A stretch of 64,000 nucleotides of DNA, from contig CM072880.1 in the NCBI GenBank assembly GCA_036937835.1, forward strand, positions 17,070,001 through 17,134,000. The letters are read 5' to 3'. Numbering within the stretch: position 1 is the first letter of the stretch; the number at the start of each line of letters is the position of its first letter. The position numbers and the translations under genes were made by a program. This DNA comes from Pampus argenteus. Lineage: Eukaryota; Chordata; Actinopteri; Scombriformes; Stromateidae. Of this stretch, positions 34,965 to 47,300 are shown piece by piece. The notes under the pieces were generated by a model. The model ran no database searches. It saw nothing but the letters and a program-made list of their open reading frames with translations, and was not told the DNA's origin.

Positions 34965-35409
34965 GGGGCGCAGATAGGTTTTTTTCATTCCATTAATGCC
35001 TCATTCATTAATGCATCATACCTCAAATTTACAACCATTCTATGTGCTGTGGTCAAATTAATAATCTGCACTTAATTTAGTCTCCGTTTGAAAGCAAAAA
35101 CACAACTATGCCTGTGTATTGCGTGGACAGCAGTCAGTCAACACCTCTTTGAAACAGTATGATCGCTGAAATGATGGCAGGGAACACCAGATTAAACATT
35201 AAAACTGCCTTAAGGCATTAGCGTTGACATTAATTTAACGGGGGCAGACTACCACAGAGGCTACCAGAAGGCATATCTCTACTCTGTACGACATTACTTT
35301 GAACGGACTACCAAAAAAAATGACAACGTAATATGATAACGTAATGGATCGAAGTACATTCAAATCTGGGTGTGTCGAGACCCACCTGGCACACCCGCTA
35401 TCTGCGCCC
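34965..35409. mobile_element. Putative MITE with GGGCGCAGATAG ends
   Basis: GGGCGCAGATAG (34966-34977) is perfectly inverted at 35398-35409. The 445-bp interior is noncoding. 'gttacacc' before and 'attacacc' just after the element may be a degenerate 8-bp duplication, which would suggest hAT. Confidence 0.55.
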
Positions 35410-38400
35410 AATGCATTACACCCAGTTTCAGTCAACAGAGAGAGCAAAGTAAAGATGATACATAATTAATTGGGACAAAAGCTGATTATTTCCTGTGGCA
35501 TTTTTGCCAAATGAGCCTGAGTCTTATCCTTCCCATCATTACTGTCAATTTTCCTTAATAGCGTGCTTAATAAGTAATGAGTTGCCTGAAAACAGCTCTA
35601 ACCAATAGCTACAGTGCCTTCATCAGACTTTTCACTCTTAATTCAATGTAACAGTGAAAAAAATAGCTGTTGCAATTTTGACAAAATCTGATTCTGTCTT
35701 AAATTATGATTTATGACTGATATTTTGAATGTCAACACCAAATTTAACATAGCTGGCTCATTGGTGAAATGGGATTTGAGCCTACAAAACACATATAGAT
35801 TAAAAAGATATTGTAAAGTATATTGCATCTGTGGATGCACTGGTTATATTAATGAAAACAATGGATTGTGCTTGGCTGCACTGTGTGTGTTTTTGGTCCA
35901 GCCGGGTTGGTTTTGGGATTCTAATTACTGCAGTTTTAACAGGATTACCAGAGATAAAATGTACTAAGACGCTGGGATGTTCACAGGCTAAATGAAATAG
36001 CATGTAATATGGTAAATCTGCTGTGTGGCGATAAGAGGATGTAAATAACCACTGACTGTAGATCAGTTATCTACTGTGAATAACAGTGGTGTAACGCCCC
36101 AAGTGTCCTTGTGATTTCTTGTGGTAGTTGTAGGTTGCCACTATCTCATTGAGTCACAGAAAGAATCCATTTAGGTATTTACATCAACATATGTGGCTGA
36201 ATTAACCAAAAACTCATTTGTAGCTGTACATCATAAATATAATGTCAAGTGTTAATTACTGGACTGTATTAAATGTGACATTTTTGACAGGGAGACAACA
36301 TTTAGGTGGACATGTCCACATGTCCCCCAGTTGGAATGATACCTTTGATTTATGGACAGTTTGAGAGTTATAACAACTACTTCCCAGCATATTTTTAAAA
36401 GCTGCATACACTGATTAGTGTTGATTTCTTTTTGTTTTATTTTCTCTCCAAAAGCAATATAGTCCCCACATGTTGACATTTCTATCTTGGGTGAAAATAT
36501 TTGCTGAATACAAAAAAAGAAAAAAGTAAGAATAATTAAATATACCTTAGTTTGCTATGATCCACATGCCCTGTTATGTTACATGATTGGAGCAGACTGG
36601 AGAAACTTTATAACGTTCTTCAGTATTCGTAGATACTGGAGAAATATAATATAATAATACTGGAGATGTAAGTATTTCTGTTCATTTCTAGAACACTTTA
36701 CAATATTCAAAATAATCTTCCACAAGACTGTACTGTACTCTTTTATCACACTGTATTATGCAGTCAGTATCTATGTGACAGCCACAGCTCAGTGGAACAT
36801 CACTATACCTATATCTGTAACTTTAAAGCCAAATTGAAAAGTTTGCCATGGTCAACTGTGTTTTAGATTTGCTTTTGTATAAAATATCTAACTTTAATTT
36901 ATTTAACATACATTTTTGGTGGTGATTGTGATGCACTGCTGTGTGTATTTTTCTTTCCTGTTTATTCAGTGCCGTTCTGTTTCAATTATGACCTGCCACA
37001 TCATTGCAGATGATGATACAATACATCAAATTGTAATACTGTGCTTAATATTGTGTATAGTCCCTTCATTGCAAATAAAATAAAGACATCTATATTTACT
37101 TTACTTATTAACAATAACAATTTAAGTAACAAACAATCCAATTCATATTCCAAAATAGCATGAGCAGAAGTCAGATCTGTCTTGCATAAAAGTGTGGAGA
37201 AGAAATGAAGCAGAAGTTAAAAGAAAGTCCAGACTTTTTTTTTTTTTTATCTTTAGGCTGTACTGGTGTAACTCCCAGTGAGCAGAGCAGAGGAGGTAAC
37301 AGCTTTTAGTTTTTAATCTTAGGTTTTGTCTGTGGGATCACTGGAAAAGACCTCTGGAGAGACATCAGGTTTTAAAGTGCAGAGACAGAAAAATGTTTAA
37401 GCAGCAATCCATAGCTGATCCTCCGGCTGAGGAGGACATGTTTAGGGTTACATATTGAACTTCCACTGGCTTGTCTCTGTATCTGTACAAGACGGGCATA
37501 CATGACTGTAATATTTTAAAAATATCATTTTGAATCTCATATCATGGTTCTTTTTAAAATTAGGAACAGCTAAAACAAGCCTCAAGTGCTCAAATTAAGG
37601 CCTCATTTCACATCTCTTGTATTGTGTTAATTAAAGCTTCATTTCACATTTCAATTTCAAGAGAGGCATTTATTTATATGTATAGCCACATTTTATTGAC
37701 AGGAATAAGGCACACTTACAGGGAAAGTGACATTCACATCACTGATGTTGTTGAAATGACTGAAATGCATGCAGCACTCATCCCCAGTTAGCTTTAAAAC
37801 AATCCTCAACATTATCATTATCAGCATGCCATTAGTACAGAGCATCATACATTAGTGCACAAACAACTCTTTCACTGCAGAGAAAGATGTGTGCAAAAAT
37901 GCCATTCACATTGACATTCCAGTGCTACCATCAACAGTGTTTACAATACTCAGTAAGAGGACACAATACTTAATTCATTAAGGCATAAGAGAAATTGTCC
38001 CTTGCATTTGATATTATGCGTTATCAAGAAGAATGTTTTACAGCATAGCAGCTCTTTAAAACAGAGACCAAATACAGGCTGGCACACACAGAATGACACT
38101 ACACAGCACTTTATACCACATCATTATCACCGATAAGTCTTTTTTAAAGTGAGTGGTTATTATTGTATCAACAAAGAATTCAAAAACCTGATGCGCTTTT
38201 GTATCCATAAATGTGACAAGAATGTAATTTTGAAAGCATCTACAATTATTATAAGTCTTAAATTTGATCTCTTTTAATATGACCTTCAGTTAACTGTAAA
38301 CAAATGTAGCATTAGACTTAACATTTAACCCTCTAAGGCTCACAGTGTATCAGTGAAGGGTGAGTATGAAGTGTTCATATGATGCAGAATGACTGGCAGC

Positions 38401-40740
38401 AGTGATGTCAGCCAGCTGAGGCCCTGCAGCAGCAACAGCAAGCAACCCAGAGACACACAGACACACAGGAAACAAACAGCGGGAAGACTTCCACGCCACA
38501 CCAGCTCAAACAACACAAAGATGCAGGAGGGGTGGAGGTCATGTGAATGTGTGTGTGTGTGTGATTTTTACTCATTTACACCACAAATGCTCTATTTTAC
38601 ATCCTCCTACACACATTTTAGCACATCGGTGTGTTTGTTTCCACAAGAAAAGGAACTGTAATTATCAGCTAAGCCAAGTGTTAAACATATAATTGTATTA
38701 TTTAAATAATCTGCAATTGTAATGACCGGAATGATTTGTATAATTACAATCAAGAGCATGTCTAAGTGACTCTGTGGCTAACTTTAAAATTAACTTGTGT
38801 GGTAATAGTCTACATAACAATAAAGCAGGCACAGAAATGGACTCATTTCATATTCTATACCAGCTACAGAGAGGCGTGTAAAGATGATTTACACCAGCCT
38901 GGTGGGATGAGGAAATCTCCAGCGTATGATCATGTGAGGTGACATGTGTGAGGACATGGCTGTATGAGTCAAGTTGATCCCATTAGTTCTTTAAATGGAT
39001 TTTACATGGGTGTTAAGGTTCTGAATGTGTCATCAGACATGGAGAGGGAATCCATATTCATGGTGCGTCGCCCCGGCCGGCAACACGGAAAAAGCTGGTT
39101 ATAGACCATTTGAGCCAGGAGTAATTGTTTATCTAGACGTTTCTCCTCAATGCATAAATTGAGCTGTCGACCGCTCATGGTGGACATTTTGTTTTTTCAT
39201 CCGTGTGTGTGTATGCAGCAGCAGTATTACATGTGGCGTAAACCTCACTGCGATAAATGTCATTTCTTGATCCATTTGCATAAAAAAGGGGCGTAAAGGC
39301 GACTTGGCTTGGCTCAGCTCAACCCCACAATAAATGCACGATGCAGATGAATAAGAGGAGGTTCCACTCTATAACCACAGGTGATGGTTATAGAGTGTAT
39401 GAGGTTAAAGGTGATGCCAGTATTTTTGGTTTGAAATATAAATATAATAATATAATTATTGGGTGAATTGTTGCATTAAAAAAAGATTGTTTTTAACTCT
39501 ATTTTCTTATGAAACTTCTAGATCACCAGCAGATGTTAGAACATCCCACTGACATCAAACAGACCAGCCTTTATTTGATTAGTCATTTTAAGTTCTTAAT
39601 AACATCCCTTATTCATGCTCAAGCCTGGAAGTGACATAAACAAAATAAAATAAAATGGTTATGGTTCTAGAACCCTTTTGATTACAGTTATGATTAAAGC
39701 TATTAGCAATTATTCAAGTAATTTCTACTTTTACATCACTGTAATCTGAACATCTTTGGCTGCTCAGATCAAATTTTAAATTTCTGAAGACACATCACTT
39801 TGGACTAAGTCTAAGTCTTGACATTTTTTATCCTGTTATTTATTTAACAATTGAAAAAAAACTACTATGATCGCTCGTAAAAGTTAATTTATCCGAGTCT
39901 CTTATCGAGAAGTTTGTTTTTTTTGTTTTTTTTTTTGTGAATTTTAATTGTATTCTTTGTACCTTTTCCTGACATCAACTGTCCTGGGGCCCCACAGCTC
40001 CATGGGCACCGCTGCTTTGTTTTAAATATTGTTTGTAGATTTTCAGCATTTGTTTTTACATGTTGCATGCTCCTAAATTAATTTCTGTTTATTCAAACTA
40101 GCACATGGCAAACCTGGAGCCAGGTAGTATTGCACATTGTACAGAGGGTTGGTGGAAAAGGCCCCCACAGCAGGATAACTCAGCCAGGACGGTCACGTCA
40201 GAATTCAGGCAGATGTAATCCAAAGTACGGTAGTAAACTCCCCTCCCGGCCCATGTTGAAGCTGTTGCTTATTAATGCCAGTATCAACCCCACATATCGG
40301 CATACCAGTACTTAGCCCTGACCCTCTAAAATAATACATTTGCATGTTATTGTGCAGACTATCATGCAGGCTTTGCATTATGGGAACAGACACTGTCCAT
40401 GCAGAAAGAGTTACATGATCAGAAGTTGTTGTCTGATAAGACAAAGAGCCATTTTTTCCAAATCAAACAATCTCCAAGCATCATGTCCGACAGATACACA
40501 CATAGAAACAAAACACACACACTACGCTGTCCATCACCACAGAGACAGACACAGACTGACAGATGCATGATGGGACAGACGTGAGGACACTCTTGCTTCG
40601 AAACCGTGGCTCAGCATACAGAAAGTGGGCAATGGAAAAAAAAAAAAAAACATTGCAATGCAGTACAGTTAAAATAAGAGAAAGGTGGGTTTGTCTTTTT
40701 GGAAGGGTGGAGAGTGGAGGTGTGGCTTCACCCAACCTGA
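35410..40740. other. Long gene-free interval left of mir-137
   Basis: About 5.3 kb without recognised coding sequence or large repeat; a short (TG)n is near 38548. Low repeat content next to mir-137 is compatible with conserved noncoding regulatory DNA, but conservation cannot be judged from one genome. Confidence 0.5.
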
Positions 40741-40744
40741 CAGT

Positions 40745-40832
40745 CCTCCATGGGTGGGTGGGTAGTTGGGGTGAGGTGTGGTGAGGTGGGTGGGTGGGTG
40801 TCGGGGGGCTGGGGAGGTGTTGCTGGTGTTGG
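40745..40832 (+). repeat. G-rich GGTGGGTG repeat block
   Basis: Dense short G-runs (TGGGTGGGTGGG and GTGGGTGGGTGGG units) that could form G-quadruplexes. It lies 3' of the mir-137 hairpin on the transcript strand, where it reads as C-rich RNA. Confidence 0.7.
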
Positions 40833-40841
40833 GCGAAGAGA

Positions 40842-40927
40842 GGACTCTCCTCGACTACGCGTATTCTTAAGCAATAACAACGTGATCCGTATTATCCACC
40901 CAAGAATACCCGTCACCGAAGAGAGTC
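40842..40927 (-). ncRNA. mir137: microRNA precursor mir-137
   Basis: The minus strand from 40927 to 40842 forms a long imperfect hairpin. Its 3' arm (40855-40877) is the mature miR-137-3p, beginning TTATTGCTTAAGAATACGCG and containing the seed TATTGCT. Its 5' arm (40891-40913) reads ACGGGTATTCTTGGGTGGAT, the miR-137-5p sequence. From memory the human precursor differs only by one base in the terminal loop across this core. miR-137 is a vertebrate neural microRNA acting in the cytoplasm through Argonaute; in mammals it regulates neuronal differentiation and lies in a long noncoding host transcript. Teleosts usually have more than one mir-137 copy, and which one this is cannot be told from the window. 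No protein-coding host gene is visible. Confidence 0.97.
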
Positions 40928-40979
40928 TTTCAGTAAACACAGGGAGCTAAGCCAGAAACCACGTGAGCAGTGCCACTGC

Positions 40980-41035
40980 CATCGCATCATCATCACCACC
41001 ATCATCACCACCATGGCCATCGCCGCCGCCATCAG
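40980..41035 (-). repeat. (ATGGTGGTG)-like short tandem repeat
   Basis: CAT/CAC-type triplets on the plus strand, reading GGTGATGATGGTGGTGATG on the minus strand. It lies about 55 bp upstream of the mir-137 hairpin within the presumed primary transcript. Confidence 0.65.
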
Positions 41036-41299
41036 CAGCCCTTCTTCAGGCTCCAGCAGCAAACAAAAACATACACATATAGAGAAAGTACGGCAGTCGC
41101 ATTGATTGAAGACGCCTCGCTGCAGCATGAGGCAAGGCTCCATCAATGGCTCCTCTGCAAAGGAGAAAATTGACAATAGTGGCATTTTCAATCCGAGCCA
41201 GCAGCGTGTGTGGAGGGGAGAAACAGAAAAAAAAAAAATAATAAGGGTGCGTAAAAGCTGAGGTTAGCTTGATTCACTCTCTTCTGTACACACATCTCT

Positions 41300-41440
41300 G
41301 GAGGTGACTGGGGAGAAGGGAGTGTGCGCTGATTGAACTCCCAACAGCAAGACTCTTACCTGGGTCATGGCCTTGCAGCGCTGCCTGACTTCTGGTCCTC
41401 TTCTGGTGGAGATATTCATTTTTCCTGCCACTGCTGCTGC
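41300..41440 (-). promoter_or_regulatory. Strong splice donor, possible pri-mir-137 exon end
   Basis: On the minus strand the sequence GACCCAG|GTAAGAGT (boundary at 41360/41359) is a near-consensus 5' splice site. It lies about 430 bp upstream of the mir-137 hairpin on the same strand, so it could end an exon of the primary transcript. The matching acceptor and exon start are not clear. A 130-codon frame overlapping it (41264-41656) is low-complexity at its start and not supported as protein. Confidence 0.3.
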
Positions 41441-41656
41441 TCCTGCTTGGCCCTGTCCCGGTGTAATGAGATCAGGGAGGGGGTAGCAAGGGTGTGGGGG
41501 GGTGCCGTCGGTTGGGTATAAGAGGGGAGGGGGGTACACACACAGGGGAAATGCAGGGTTAGGGAGGTCAGGCCAGGAGCTGCTGCGGTGTGACAATAGC
41601 CCCATACACTCCATTACGACCACAACGCCCCACCCTCCCCCACCCCCGCAACACAA

Positions 41657-43600
41657 GGACAGAAATCAACACATGGATTTTACCACAGGAAGGAGGGTGC
41701 AGTGCATGTAGATAACTAATTTGTTTGATTATATAAAAATAGTATTGCTTTTTGCAGCAGCAGACGCGACTGGGTAATAGAACTTCCTTCAGGCTAATTC
41801 CTATTTTCTGATACATATTGGAAAATATATACTCAGTACAATTAAAAATGTCACAGCACATGACATCTATTTTCTTCAAATTTAAAATGTTAAAATGTAT
41901 TTTAAATTAATACCCAAATGTTAATTTAACAATTATTATTATGATTTTCCCTATTCTTTATTTTCAAATTAAAGCAATGAGTTTAAATGCTCGAGCGAGA
42001 CCATGAATAATGTATTAAAAGTTCAAGCAAATTTATTCCATTTTATTCTAATTGAACTAGCTGGCTGAATACAAAGAACATGCTCCAGCTAAGCTGATCC
42101 AAAATCATTCTATTGATTTGTAGTGTCTAATCAATATTTACAATTACTCTGTGGATGGTTTGGTGAGACAAATAGGATCATCAGTGTGTCTCCTCAACGC
42201 CGAGGGCTGACACTAGATTAACTGTTTCTAAATTACAATTTCATTGCACACGTTTATCAGAATTGTGGAATAATAGCGTCATTTGCTGCAGTTATCTCAC
42301 AGCAGAGATTGACAGGGAGAGAAAATGCATTTTGGATTTTTAACATTTAACAAAAGACTGAATCAAGTGGATGCAGAAAACAAACCTTTTCATTTATCTG
42401 GATGAAAAATTCAAACTCTGCAGAGGGGGCAGATCAGGATGGAAACACTGATATGGAATCAACAGCCCCCAGCTGGGTGGAGGGGTGGATGGAAAAGGGA
42501 AAAAAAAGGAAAGGAGAGGAGGAGGGGGTTAAAATGGAGAAAGAGTGAAACAAAGAATGAAAGAAGAATGAGATGTAATCTCTAAGTTCTTTTTTTCCTC
42601 TCTCTCATTTTTTCCCCAGTTTCTTCTTCTCTATTTGCCCTATCATCCTCTACTCAGCTGACCGGCCTCCACCACTCGGTACCAGAGATATACACACATG
42701 GACACAAAGACACACTCATACAAACACACACATACCCTGAGCCAAAACCAGGAAGACCCCCACCCATCCACCCGCCCCTGAGCTGCAGATTTACCACCCG
42801 CAGCCATATACACACACACACTCACACACACACATATAGTCGGCTTGCCTGGCCCAACCCAGACCATCTGTAGAGAGAAAAGAGAACCTGAGGGCATCAT
42901 CTTGAGATCGTATACACACACACACACACTGGTCGTCTATCCCAAGTATCATTGATTGTTCAGTGGAAGCACCCCTGAGACTCATCAGATTACTCTGAGA
43001 GCAACAGATTAAACCAAACACCAAGAATCTTCCTCTTTGCTTTGCTTTTATTCAAACTTCTACACACACAAACACACACACATGCACGCACATATAAATT
43101 CACCACACAGCAAACAGAGTACTACAGGTTGTCAGGAAAGAAGGCATGGAAGCTGATGTGGAGGATGGGAGTGATACATCCTCTCTGGTGTACAGTTTTT
43201 CTTTTCTTTTCTTTCTTTCTTTCTTTTTTTTTTTTTTTTTGCTTTCATGCAATCCATCCTTCTCCTCTCCTCTTAACTTATGGGATGCCCCTTCCTACCA
43301 CACACACGCACACATGCACTTACAGACACCCGCCTCCTAATTGTTCTGATGTAATTGACCACAAGTCCCATGAATATGAATATGAATGTGAATAGTGGAT
43401 GCGGCTGATACAGAAGAAACACACTTAGAGCAAGCAAGAAAAGACAAAAACTACATGTTATGATTGGAAAAATTTGGAGAAAGATAGAAATTAAAAAAAG
43501 ATCTCCTATGGTCAGAGAGAAGAGGAAAAAAAGGCATTATTTTTTTTTCAGGAATTTTTCCACCTGAGGAGAAAGCAGTGGAATGAAAAAGTGAAACTGC
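41657..43600. other. Gene-free interval upstream of mir-137
   Basis: Contains (CA)n-rich stretches near 42690-42930 and a T/C-rich run near 43197-43240. A consensus-like splice acceptor (pyrimidine tract then CAG) occurs on the plus strand at about 42588-42620 but no exon is supported. Confidence 0.5.
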
Positions 43601-44380
43601 GACAACAGGTCCACTCTATGTGTCGTGGTCGCCTCTTACCCTCTTTTCTTCTTCTTTTCTTTGCTCTCCTGTAACCCAGGGTGTTGCCTCTCCTTTCCTG
43701 ATGCACCTCTTCTAAAATTCCCTCCCCTTCCTTCCTTCTTTCCTCCTGATGACTTGCTGAGGGTCCACGGCAAGCTGGGAGGTGGTGATCTCCCTCCCCC
43801 TCCCAGTTCCAGGAAGCGCTCCCTGAGGAGAAGGAGGAGGCAGATCCCGGTAGGAGATGGAGGATCCAGCAGCGGCGGCAGCGGTGCTGATGCTGTTGCT
43901 GGAGAGGGATAGATGCTTAACAAAAAATGACCTCCTCCTCTTCTTTTTTTTCTTCTTCTTCTCCTTGTCCTCCTGCACTTTGTCTTCTTGCAGTCTTCCT
44001 TCTGCTCTGTCTTCCCCTCTTCGCTCCCAGTGCTGAAAGAAGCCAGTTGTTGCTCTGCCGCGGCAAATGAACTGACAGCCGGCAACGAGTCAGCGGAGCG
44101 AATGAGAGAGAGCAGACGGTCGAGAGAGAGAGAGGAGAGGGAGAGAAAGAGAGAGAGAGAGCGAGAGAGAGAGAGAGATAAAGCTTGTGGTGTGATGTGG
44201 CATCTGCGAGTGAGTGATAGAGAGGAGAGAGAGGGATACGGAGGTAAAGATGGACTGGGGGGGTGGGAGGATGGACGAAGGGGAGGAGGAGAAAGACAGA
44301 GAGAGAAAGGTGGGGTGAGGCAGGATTCAGGGAAGGATGAGAGAGAGAGAGATGTGTAAAGAAACAGAGAGAGAGAAAGA
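43600..44380 (-). promoter_or_regulatory. Candidate pri-mir-137 promoter block
   Basis: A strand-asymmetric block: CTTCTT-rich at 43640-44030 and GAGAGA-rich at 44100-44380 on the plus strand. Between them is a local CpG cluster at about 44055-44115 ('gccgcggc', 'gccggcaacg', 'agcggagcg'). Such CpG and GA-repeat content is unusual here and typical of promoters. It is about 3 kb upstream of mir-137 on the minus strand. This is position-based inference; several long frames within are low-complexity artefacts. Confidence 0.3.
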
Positions 44381-47300
44381 GGTATTGCAGCAATGAAAAC
44401 CTTCAGCCACCAGCAGTCTGTCTAACGGACTCTGTCCCTGCTATAAGAAAAGCCAGAAAATAATTAGATTTGAGCTTCACAGACACGCACACACACCCTG
44501 GCACCTAGTAATGGTGGATTAATTGATGTGCTGTGCGCTTCACGGCCCTCAGCCAACACCTCCACCAGCACAACTAAAACCCTGGAAAAAAAGATCAGAA
44601 ATAAAGTGAAGGATAATGATGATGATGATAGGAAGAAGAGGAGGAGCAGGAGGAAGAAGAGAGGAAAATGAGTCTCCCCTCAGGACTGATGAAAACACAC
44701 AATGAGGATGGGAGGAGAGACAGTGGAAATCATATGCACTGACACACCATGCACGATGCATCATCGACTGTGATCAGCACTCATGACCGACAAAAGCCTA
44801 CACACACACAGAGACGCACATCACAGACACACATTAGCGTCCTTGTGAGGAGGATGACATGCAGAAACTGTGTATGTGTGTGTGTGCCGAGCGAGCATAA
44901 AGTGTGATGATATTTAATTTTTCCCTCCTTATTGGAAAAAGAAAGGGGAGAAGGAAAGGTAATAAGGAGATATGATTCATAAAAATGTCCCTTGTTACAC
45001 GTTTCTTTTCATTTTGTCTCTATTTAATGGATTTGGCCATTTTCCAAATCAAAATTCTAGAGGAAAAAAGATTGAAGAAGATTTAGGAACCAAAGCCAAT
45101 ACTGATATTCCTAAAATGTTTAAGTATTATCCCAGGAATTGTATTTTTGAAAAGCATTAAGACCTTCAGAGGCACTAACACTGCCAAACAAAAGCCAGCT
45201 CCTTGTTTCAAGATGAGACATGTTACCACAGACCGTCAAGAAAAATCCGCCAACGCCACAGTGAAATAATTTGTCTTCTTTCATCTGATATGAAAATAAA
45301 TTGATTGAATATTCACCAGCCAATGACAGAGAGAATCATCACATCACATGCAGACTATACAATGATTACACCAGATCAATGTCATAATGAAAAGACACAA
45401 ATTAGCAGACCAGCCAGTATATCCGTTAGAAGGAGGACGCCAATGCATGTAAAAATTTCCTTGACACAAAAATGCAAAAAGAGAGGAAGGGAATAAAAAC
45501 TGAAAAATGAAACCAATTTCCTCAGGGCTGATTTAAGGTCTTCTTAATGCCAACTGGTCTCTTAACTCTCTGCAACAGGCCCTGACTTTTAAAGATGACA
45601 TTTTCAATTAGTACGGCTTAAAATTATTTGAGAGAGAAAGGGAGACCCTGTTTTTAACTGCAGCTAATGGTCAGATAGTATAAGATTCCCTGTAGGTGTT
45701 GAGATCATAACACACACACACACACACACACACAGAGAGAAAGAGAGTGAGAGAGAGAGGCATGCAGGAACAGATCAGTGGCAAAAAGGACTTGTGATAT
45801 TGTGCCATTCTTTTTCAAAGCAGTGAGGGACATGAAATGAACACAAACATCAAACAAGCTTTCATGTTCCTTTTTTTCTTTACATTAGCTCCACTGAAAG
45901 GCCAAAAGCCTGAAAAACCACGCTGCACGCAGGAAATCTCTCTCAGTGGCAAGTGAAAAATTAGGGGATGAAGCTGATTCGATTGGTTTTCGTGTTATAA
46001 CGATTCTATTTGAATCTATTTTGTTCTCATAAGATTGACCCTTCTCATTTTTGAAAAAAAGTCGACCAAGTAGACAAAAGCCATGCAAACGCTTCATTTC
46101 AGTGGCATCTTTATTTCAATGGAGCAACAGAGCAATTACATTTACATTGCTCTGCTGCCTTTGACACGCCTGAATCTCCAGAGTCAAAGGAAATTAAAAT
46201 CTCTCAAGGATTCTGCAGCGACCGTCAGCTTCTTTGAGGGCGACTAGGGTGGTAAAAATAATCATACACGATTTTATCTTGGATGGAGATGGTTCCTTAA
46301 TGTATAGCAGACAAAGGAGCTGTGTTGGAGACAAGCTCTGTTTCATGGCTGTGTAGTGCCCCCTAGTGACATCTGGCAGTATGTCAGCTGCTGCTCATGC
46401 TGCTGGCTCATTGTTCAGCCACAGCAGGTGCTTTTAGAGGTAAAACAGCAAGAGGAATACAAAAAGATGGAGGGGAGACAAAGGCACTACGTTTAACTAC
46501 ACATCACTGATCAGTGTGAGTGTGTGGAGACATAAAAGAGAAGATGGAGCACAGTTAGAATACAGAAAATGACACAGAAAATGTTTTTTCTGCATTTACC
46601 TTTTATGATGATAACAGCAACATGACAGCTACATCCATATAGCTTGAGCTTAATTCCTAACCACAGCATGACATATTTTATTGTCGATCTTCATATATAC
46701 AGAACCTGTGTATATATATGAAAGAACAATTAAACATATTTATAGGGATGCTAGGCGTATAAAAAAAACCTTACTCTTTTCAGAGCAGTGCAGAGAGTGG
46801 AGAACTGTGGTCAGTATTTTCAAATTGTAATCTGTCAAGATTAAAATAAGACCACATGTGTCCACTATCACCTGCAACATGAAAATATAACTAGTTGCCT
46901 TTTAGATGTCTATATAACATTCACACACTTGACTTGCTTCTATCGAGATGTTTTGGTAACAGCATTCATTCAACATTCATACTGAAGAAATCAGATTGTA
47001 TAGGATTACATTGATAGAAACAGAGGGAGCTGCATGAAGAGAGAGAGAGAGAGACGGAGAGAGAGAGAGGTACACAGAGGCTGGGGTGCGATGAGGCTGT
47101 GGGCAGCTTTTCTTCAACAGGCACGTCTCGTCTTTTCAAAGCAGCCAGTCTTACAAAAGGTAGTGAATTGGGTTTGAAGCGCTACAAGGCCAGATATCTG
47201 CACAGCAACATCTACAGCACAACTGTAATAGAGAGAGAGGAAAAAAGAAAAATCCATAAGCTATTAGCAGCAAATTAATAAAGCAAATTACAATGGTATG

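Noticed and set aside
41264..41656. 130-aa minus-strand protein overlapping the splice donor
   Set aside because: Starts in low-complexity Gly/Val codons and shows no domain; better explained as noncoding pri-mir-137 sequence.
42588..42620. Plus-strand splice acceptor of a host gene
   Set aside because: Strong consensus but no downstream coding frame or matching donor was found.
43625..44393. Several overlapping 90-160 aa frames on both strands
   Set aside because: Low-complexity translation of CTT/GA-rich DNA; overlapping on both strands without domain evidence.
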